Positions 5,541 to 5,559 of a stretch of 5,559 nt of DNA are shown here, piece after piece. The notes beneath the pieces were generated by a model. It did no database searches and was not told where the DNA came from. It saw only the letters and a program-made list of their open reading frames with translations. The translations under genes were made by a program, and so were the position numbers. The DNA comes from Pseudonocardiales bacterium (GTDB lineage Bacteria > Actinomycetota > Actinomycetes > Mycobacteriales > Pseudonocardiaceae), in assembly GCA_013695005.1 (NCBI GenBank), contig JACDBJ010000536.1, forward strand, positions 1 through 5,559. The letters run 5' to 3'. The first letter of the stretch is position 1. Each line of letters starts with the position of its first letter.

Positions 5541-5559
5541 GCGGCACGGTGTCCGAGCG
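5537..5559 (+). CDS. pafC: Start of PafC, WYL-domain partner of PafB (3' truncated by window end)
   Basis: GTG at 5537-5539 overlaps the pafB TGA (GTGA), giving MSGTVSE before the window ends. Seven codons cannot identify a protein by themselves. The call rests on the strongly conserved pafB-pafC order, the coupled overlap, and the resemblance to a short Ser/Thr-rich PafC N-terminus. The partner should be another WYL regulator of about 320 aa. Confidence 0.65.

Overview
The window is GC-rich throughout, with G or C at nearly every third codon position. It reads as chromosomal DNA of a high-GC actinobacterium. PafA and PafB, the Pup-proteasome genes, confine it essentially to Actinobacteria. 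Their closeness to the mycobacterial proteins as I remember them (PafA 453 aa, PafB 332 aa) suggests Mycobacteriales or Pseudonocardiales. The genus cannot be fixed from sequence alone.

Layout, left to right. (1) Positions 1-1352 (+) hold the 3' end of an NAD-linked, complex-I-like formate dehydrogenase operon. It consists of the C-terminal part of a NuoF/FdsB-type flavoprotein, translationally coupled (ATGA overlap) to a 289-aa NuoG/FdsA-like iron-sulfur protein. That protein stops just after the first [4Fe-4S] segment of the molybdopterin domain, so the Mo-binding catalytic region must lie on another polypeptide, outside the window or absent. (2) Positions 1356-2891 (-) encode a PAP2 phosphatase-diacylglycerol kinase fusion, convergent with the formate dehydrogenase genes. 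The two stop codons are 3 nt apart inside one imperfect inverted repeat. (3) Positions 2892-2932 are a 41-bp divergent promoter region. (4) Positions 2933-5559 (+) hold the pafA-pafB-pafC locus: Pup ligase, a possible small exported protein in the gap, the WYL regulator PafB, and the first codons of PafC overlapping pafB by GTGA.

How the genes work together. PafA attaches Pup to lysines of proteins to mark them for the Mpa/ARC-proteasome. PafB and PafC together form a DNA-damage-responsive transcription activator. The formate dehydrogenase pieces would pass electrons from formate oxidation through Fe-S clusters to NAD+. The PAP2-DAGK fusion probably acts in membrane lipid or polyprenyl-phosphate turnover. 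It is tied to pafA only through the shared 41-bp control region.

The most distinctive signal is regulatory. The three starts that need their own promoter (PAP2-DAGK, pafA, pafB) all lack a well-placed Shine-Dalgarno and all have a TANNNT -10 element 7 nt before the start codon. This predicts leaderless mRNAs, with the pafA and PAP2-DAGK promoters interleaved. I found no mobile element, CRISPR array, RNA gene or clearly undescribed multi-gene system.
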